NCBI GenBank assembly: GCA_937929945.1
Contig: CALFUK010000060.1
Span: 1-64,000 of the forward strand
Source of the DNA: an uncultured Saprospiraceae bacterium
GTDB lineage: Bacteria; Bacteroidota; Bacteroidia; Chitinophagales; Saprospiraceae
Reading direction: 5' to 3'
Length of the DNA: 64,000 nucleotides
The stretch's first letter is position 1. Each line of letters begins with the position of its first letter. Shown here one piece after another: positions 60,620 to 64,000 of the stretch. Made by a program: the position numbers and the translations under genes. A model generated the notes under the pieces. That model saw only the letters and a list, made by a program, of their open reading frames with translations. It had not been told where the DNA came from and did not search any database.

Positions 60620-61030
60620 ATGAGGATCTCCGTATTTAGAAAAGCGCACTTTAATGCAGCACACAGACTGCATAACCCCCGATGGTCAGACGAGAAGAAC
60701 GCTGAAGTCTATGGTCTCTGTAATAATGCCCACTATCATGGTCATAACTATGATATGGAAGTGAAAGTGACGGGAGAGGTGAATGAAGATTCCGGCTACC
60801 TCATCGACCTCAAAGTCCTCAGCGACATCATCAAAGAGCACGTCGAGAAGCGATTTGATCATAAAAACCTCAATCTGGACATACCCTACTTCAAAGATGT
60901 GATCCCTTCTACAGAAAATTTCTGCTACCTCATACACGGCATACTCCAAGAAAAACTTGGTTCCGACCTGGATGTCAAGGTCCGCCTATACGAAACACCA
61001 AGAAACTACGTAGAATATCCCGCTGATTAA
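60620..61030 (+). CDS. 6-pyruvoyl-tetrahydropterin synthase / QueD-like enzyme
   Basis: A 136-residue T-fold protein. RISVFRKAHFNAAHRLHNPRW and the cluster GLCNNAHYHGHNYDMEVKV give the zinc ligands (His in FNAAH, and two in HYHGH) and the catalytic Cys of GLCNN. The C-terminal Glu in LYETPRNYVEY contacts the pterin. Family members make 6-pyruvoyl-tetrahydropterin, or 6-carboxy-tetrahydropterin for queuosine; with no other queuosine or pterin gene here, the exact reaction remains open. Start at 60620 is preferred because the fold starts there. Followed 24 bp later by the WecA-like gene. Confidence 0.9.
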   Translation: MRISVFRKAHFNAAHRLHNPRWSDEKNAEVYGLCNNAHYHGHNYDMEVKVTGEVNEDSGYLIDLKVLSDIIKEHVEKRFDHKNLNLDIPYFKDVIPSTENFCYLIHGILQEKLGSDLDVKVRLYETPRNYVEYPAD

Positions 61031-61054
61031 CAATGCTTTGTATCTTTAGGATGT

Positions 61055-62116
61055 ATGTATCATATCATACTTGCATTCATTACCGCATTCTTACTGACTT
61101 ATCTGGCTATACCGTCGATCATCAGTGTAGCTAAGAAGAAGAAGCTATTTGATGAGCCAGGCGATCGCAAGTCACATCAGGTCAGTACCCCATCTTTAGG
61201 AGGAATCGGCATTTTTGCAGGTACTATATTTTCCATCATCCTCTGGACACCTTTCAATTTTTTTGGTGATCTGCAGTATATTCTCTGCGCCTTCATCATC
61301 ATCTTCTTAATCGGTGCTAAAGATGACATAGACCCCATGTCTCCTATGAAGAAATTCATTGGTGAACTGCTCGCTGCTGGCATCTTAGTCTTCAAGGCGA
61401 ATATCCGACTGACGAGCCTCTACGGCATCATGGGTATCTATGAGATACCTGGCTGGGCCAGTATCCTCCTGTCCATTTTCACCATATTGGTGATCATCAA
61501 TAGCTTTAATCTGATCGACGGCATTAATGGCCTCTCCGCCAGTATTGGCTCCTTGATTGCGATCACACTGGGCATCTGGTTCCTGATGATTGATCGCATC
61601 GAGATCGCCATTTTAGCCTTTGCCACCGCCGGATCCACCATCGCCTTCCTAAAGTATAACATCACACCCGCCAGGATATTTATGGGAGATACCGGCTCCC
61701 TCCTCTTGGGGTCCGTCTGTTCTATTTTAGCCATCCTCTTTATTGAGCTACATAACATCATCGGTGACTCACCCTATGCCTTTAAGGCAGCCCCTTCCGT
61801 GGCATTTGGCATTTTGATCTTACCTCTTTTCGACACCCTTCGGGTATTCATCACCCGCGTATTCCAGGGTAAGTCGCCCTTTCATCCAGATCGGCAGCAC
61901 ATCCATCATTTGCTTTTAGACTCAGGGCTGACTCACATGCAGGCTACCTTTATGCTCTTAGTGGTCAATTGTTTTTTCATCTTTATTGTCGTCAAGCTGC
62001 AGAATATCGGCACCCTCAACCTATTGATTTTGATCTTGGGTATTGCTGCTATTCTATCCACCATACTATTATTCATCGCTTCGAATAAGAAAAGACTCAA
62101 AGAAGTAAGACCTTAG
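61055..62116 (+). CDS. WecA/TagO-type undecaprenyl-phosphate sugar-1-phosphate transferase
   Basis: A 353-residue integral membrane enzyme of the MraY/WecA superfamily with about ten helices. It transfers a sugar-1-phosphate, probably GlcNAc-1-P, from UDP-sugar to undecaprenyl phosphate to start an O-antigen, teichoic acid or other wall polymer. Signatures: DEPGDRKSHQVSTPSLGGIGIF, AKDDIDPMSPMKKF (Asp-Asp), NSFNLIDGINGLSASIG (NxxNxxDGxDGL-like), ARIFMGDTGSLLLG and the C-terminal HPDRQHIHHLLLDSGL. The last His-rich motif favours WecA over MraY. Forms an operon with the fluoride channel gene 4 bp on. Confidence 0.92.
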   Translation: MYHIILAFITAFLLTYLAIPSIISVAKKKKLFDEPGDRKSHQVSTPSLGGIGIFAGTIFSIILWTPFNFFGDLQYILCAFIIIFLIGAKDDIDPMSPMKKFIGELLAAGILVFKANIRLTSLYGIMGIYEIPGWASILLSIFTILVIINSFNLIDGINGLSASIGSLIAITLGIWFLMIDRIEIAILAFATAGSTIAFLKYNITPARIFMGDTGSLLLGSVCSILAILFIELHNIIGDSPYAFKAAPSVAFGILILPLFDTLRVFITRVFQGKSPFHPDRQHIHHLLLDSGLTHMQATFMLLVVNCFFIFIVVKLQNIGTLNLLILILGIAAILSTILLFIASNKKRLKEVRP

Positions 62117-62120
62117 CGCT

Positions 62121-62486
62121 ATGAATTTTCTTTTCATTTTCTTAGGTGGCGGACTCGGCAGTATCTGCAGGTATGGCATATCCTCACTGCTCAAGCAATA
62201 CCAGCTCCACTTCCCCATAGCTACCCTCACCGCTAATGTGATCTCCTGTATCATCTTAGGCCTGCTGATCGGCCTGAGCCTCAAAGATGGCCTATCAGAC
62301 CAGCAGCGTCTCTTATGGATGACAGGATTCTGTGGTGGCTTCAGCACCTTCTCGACCTTCAGTGCAGAGACATTTCAGCTGTTTGAGAAGGGCCACTTTA
62401 CCACAGGCCTATTATACATCGGGCTGAGCTTAATCGTATGCCTGAGCTGTATCGGACTGGGGATGTGGCTGTCCCAGCGGCTGTGA
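62121..62486 (+). CDS. crcB: fluoride exporter channel
   Basis: A 121-residue four-helix membrane protein of the CrcB/Fluc family, which forms a double-barrelled dimer that lets fluoride leave the cell. Signatures: FLGGGLGSICRYGISSLL with the conserved Arg, TLTANVISCIILGLLIG with the key Asn, and GFCGGFSTFSTFSAE with the Phe-box and Thr/Ser track. Complete. Starts 4 bp after the WecA-like gene; no fluoride riboswitch was seen. Confidence 0.94.
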   Translation: MNFLFIFLGGGLGSICRYGISSLLKQYQLHFPIATLTANVISCIILGLLIGLSLKDGLSDQQRLLWMTGFCGGFSTFSTFSAETFQLFEKGHFTTGLLYIGLSLIVCLSCIGLGMWLSQRL

Positions 62487-62520
62487 CCTTAGCTGGACCT
62501 AATAGCCATAGCTACCTGAT

Positions 62521-63939
62521 TCAGAATGTCCTCCTCCCGACCGCATAACAGTAAATGGCTGCTGGTACATAATCAAAATGATAATCCTGAAATGTTATTA
62601 CATCGGTGACATCTATCGTCGTCACAATGGCCGATCTCAGCTTATTTTTCAGCAAAAAAGAGGACAGACTTTTGAGCTCCAGAGGCTTCTGGTGAAATCG
62701 ATTGCTCCACTTTATCTCGACTGCCCACTGAGGCCTGAGCGTCTCAGGCTGCAGACTGACGATATCTACCTCTCCATCTTTCCATCGGGAGTAAAAAGGC
62801 GTAAGCCAGTAGCGATGAAACCACTGCGAATAAATGGCCGTCTCCACCATATTTCCCATGACATCTGACGTAGAAGTAATGGGCGAAAACAAAGCGCTGC
62901 GAAGCGATGGATTCGTCAAATATATTTTAAAGAAGTTAGCCCGCTTAAATTTCTTCCCATTCTGATCAATGCGATTCACCACGCGGATTAAAAATGCTGC
63001 CTCTAAGTACAGAATGTATTTTTTGATCGTATTCTTTGACACCCCAGAGCTAATCGAAAGCGAGTCATATGAAAACTCATTTCCACTATTAAAGGCAATG
63101 GTGGTAAATAAAGAATTTAATTCTTGTACGTCTTGGATGCCATACAGACTGGGTAGATCTCGTAATAAGACCTTATCAATGATGTCACTTTTGATGTACC
63201 TACCAGGATTAGCCTGAATCTCCTTCGATAATGAGACCTCAGGATAGCCCCCAAAATTGATGTAGTCAACGAAATGCTTATTGAGCTCATCTATGTCTAT
63301 GGTGTCATAAAATTCTATCTCTTCTCCGTGCCATCTCTTTGATGTCGTATAGATGAGAGATTCTAAATCTTTTAGATGGATATACTCATGAAAGGTCAAG
63401 GGAGGTAAAGTAAAATCTGTAAATCGCCCTGCTCCAGACTCCTGACTCTTCAGCTTCAGTGCTGCAGCTGCAGATCCAGAAACGATAAACTTACACCGGT
63501 GATAAGAATCAACCAATGACTTGAGATGCACCTCCCAGCGTTTTAGATATTGGATCTCGTCAAAAAAGATGTAATAACCAGACATCTCATCTTCCCTGCC
63601 AACAGCCTTACGGCAAAAATTAAAGAGTGTTTCTATCCCAATGCCATTGAATATGGGTGTCTCTATGGATAAGTAAAAAATCTTTTGCGGCTCGACACCT
63701 GATCGAATCAGCTCCTGTATAGCATGAAATATCATGACTGTCTTACCGACTCTTCTCGGCCCCATCAAAACCGCCGCTCTCTTTATCGAACTTTCTGATA
63801 CTAAAGGAAAAAACTCATCAAAGTACAAGCGCTTTTTCATTGAGCTATAGAAATCATCGATTGCCCCATCCTTCCACCATGGGTTTTCAAATCGGATCCG
63901 ATTGATGACTTGCTCTTCTGTAATCTTAAATAGAGGCAT
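62521..63939 (-). CDS. AAA_14 / DUF4143 ATPase
   Basis: A 472-residue cytosolic ATPase. After a helical start (PLFKITEEQVINRIRFENPWW), Walker A is MGPRRVGKTVMIFHAI (about 58-73), Walker B is MSGYYIFFDEIQYLKRW (about 118-134), and a sensor-like SGSAAAALKLKSQESGAGRF follows; the C-terminal half matches DUF4143 with its HTH and nuclease-like part (GVSKNTIKKYILYLEAAFLIRV, RWKDGEVDIVSLQPETLRPQWAVEIKW). The last motif, D...EIKW, is the PD-(D/E)xK-like signature. These proteins are common, occur in many strain-variable copies and have no agreed function; some are antitoxin- or defence-linked. Stands alone near an inverted repeat at the window edge. Confidence 0.9.
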   Translation of the reverse strand: MPLFKITEEQVINRIRFENPWWKDGAIDDFYSSMKKRLYFDEFFPLVSESSIKRAAVLMGPRRVGKTVMIFHAIQELIRSGVEPQKIFYLSIETPIFNGIGIETLFNFCRKAVGREDEMSGYYIFFDEIQYLKRWEVHLKSLVDSYHRCKFIVSGSAAAALKLKSQESGAGRFTDFTLPPLTFHEYIHLKDLESLIYTTSKRWHGEEIEFYDTIDIDELNKHFVDYINFGGYPEVSLSKEIQANPGRYIKSDIIDKVLLRDLPSLYGIQDVQELNSLFTTIAFNSGNEFSYDSLSISSGVSKNTIKKYILYLEAAFLIRVVNRIDQNGKKFKRANFFKIYLTNPSLRSALFSPITSTSDVMGNMVETAIYSQWFHRYWLTPFYSRWKDGEVDIVSLQPETLRPQWAVEIKWSNRFHQKPLELKSLSSFLLKNKLRSAIVTTIDVTDVITFQDYHFDYVPAAIYCYAVGRRTF

Positions 63940-63982
63940 AGTATCATAATTATGACTCTAAATGTATAATATTTATCAAATA

Positions 63983-64000
63983 GAGTCAAAACTTTGACTC
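63983..64000 (-). promoter_or_regulatory. inverted repeat upstream of the AAA_14/DUF4143 gene
   Basis: GAGTCAAA (63983-63990) and TTTGACTC (63993-64000) form a perfect inverted pair with a two-base centre at the very end of the window; half sites recur as TAGAGTC and GACTCTA between 63952 and 63986. On the minus strand a TTTG lies here, 20 bp from TACATTTA, a weak -7 box, so the inverted repeat overlaps the -33 element and could be an autoregulatory operator. The site may extend past the window. Confidence 0.45.

Overview
The window looks like chromosome of a free-living member of the Bacteroidota, probably in or near the Saprospiria. The evidence is several very large secreted proteins ending in type IX secretion (T9SS) sorting domains of both the type A and the gliding-motility (type B) kind, promoters with the Bacteroidota pattern TTTG ... 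TAnnTTTG, little Shine-Dalgarno signal, and families typical of the phylum (3-coathanger stack, GEVED, DUF1304, DUF4920, AAA_14/DUF4143). No species name can be given from the sequence. There is no rRNA, CRISPR array, insertion sequence, phage or plasmid module.

Layout. 1-460: edge of a 96-bp tandem repeat that is nearly open as a 32-residue protein repeat. 0.8-5.8 kb: secreted S74-chaperone protein, a triple 94-bp repeat, a small LuxR-type regulator and a GH9 glycosidase with a T9SS tail. 5.9-16.8 kb: housekeeping and metabolic genes (MobA-like nucleotidyltransferase, UPF1-like helicase, panC, TRIC-family channel, GH113 glycosidase, M23 peptidase, BioD-like/DRTGG protein, DUF4920 lipoprotein, HAD phosphatase), plus a 142-nt tRNA-shaped RNA gene with its own promoter and terminator. 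17.1-27.8 kb: a pair of secreted metzincin-like proteases, an array of four terminator-like repeats, and a 1694-residue secreted protein. 28.2-35 kb: a MqsR/SocA-type toxin-antitoxin pair, a CAP protein, an AraC regulator broken by an amber codon, a triple repeat leading into a three-domain cupredoxin-like protein, and a T9SS type B protein. 35.2-39.5 kb: phenylalanine/tyrosine operon (pheA, aminotransferase, tyrA, DAHP synthase-chorismate mutase) behind a complete-looking ribosome-mediated attenuator. 39.6-50 kb: small enzymes, a Tat-exported oxidoreductase/TIM-barrel pair, an OmpA-like lipoprotein, and a photolyase module (DUF2256, FeS-type photolyase with a probable CTG start, TIGR03643). 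50-54 kb: metG, DUF1801 protein, glycerate kinase. 54.5-59.9 kb: a second giant secreted paralogue (1625 or so residues), again followed by four tandem terminator hairpins. 60.6-64 kb: queD-like gene, WecA/TagO-type transferase, crcB, and an AAA/DUF4143 ATPase.

Most distinctive signals: (1) the Phe/Tyr-rich leader peptide and terminator/antiterminator before pheA; (2) the tRNA-like RNA at 13921-14062; (3) two unrelated four-copy arrays of terminator hairpins behind two paralogous giant exoproteins, one array showing clear compensatory base changes; (4) a dispersed family of roughly 94-bp non-coding repeats that occurs three times as exactly three tandem copies, plus one diverged single copy; (5) genes with damaged or unusual starts or stops: AraC (in-frame TAG), a gamma-glutamylcyclotransferase-like frame with no usual start codon, and a photolyase whose conserved N-terminus can only be reached from a CTG codon.
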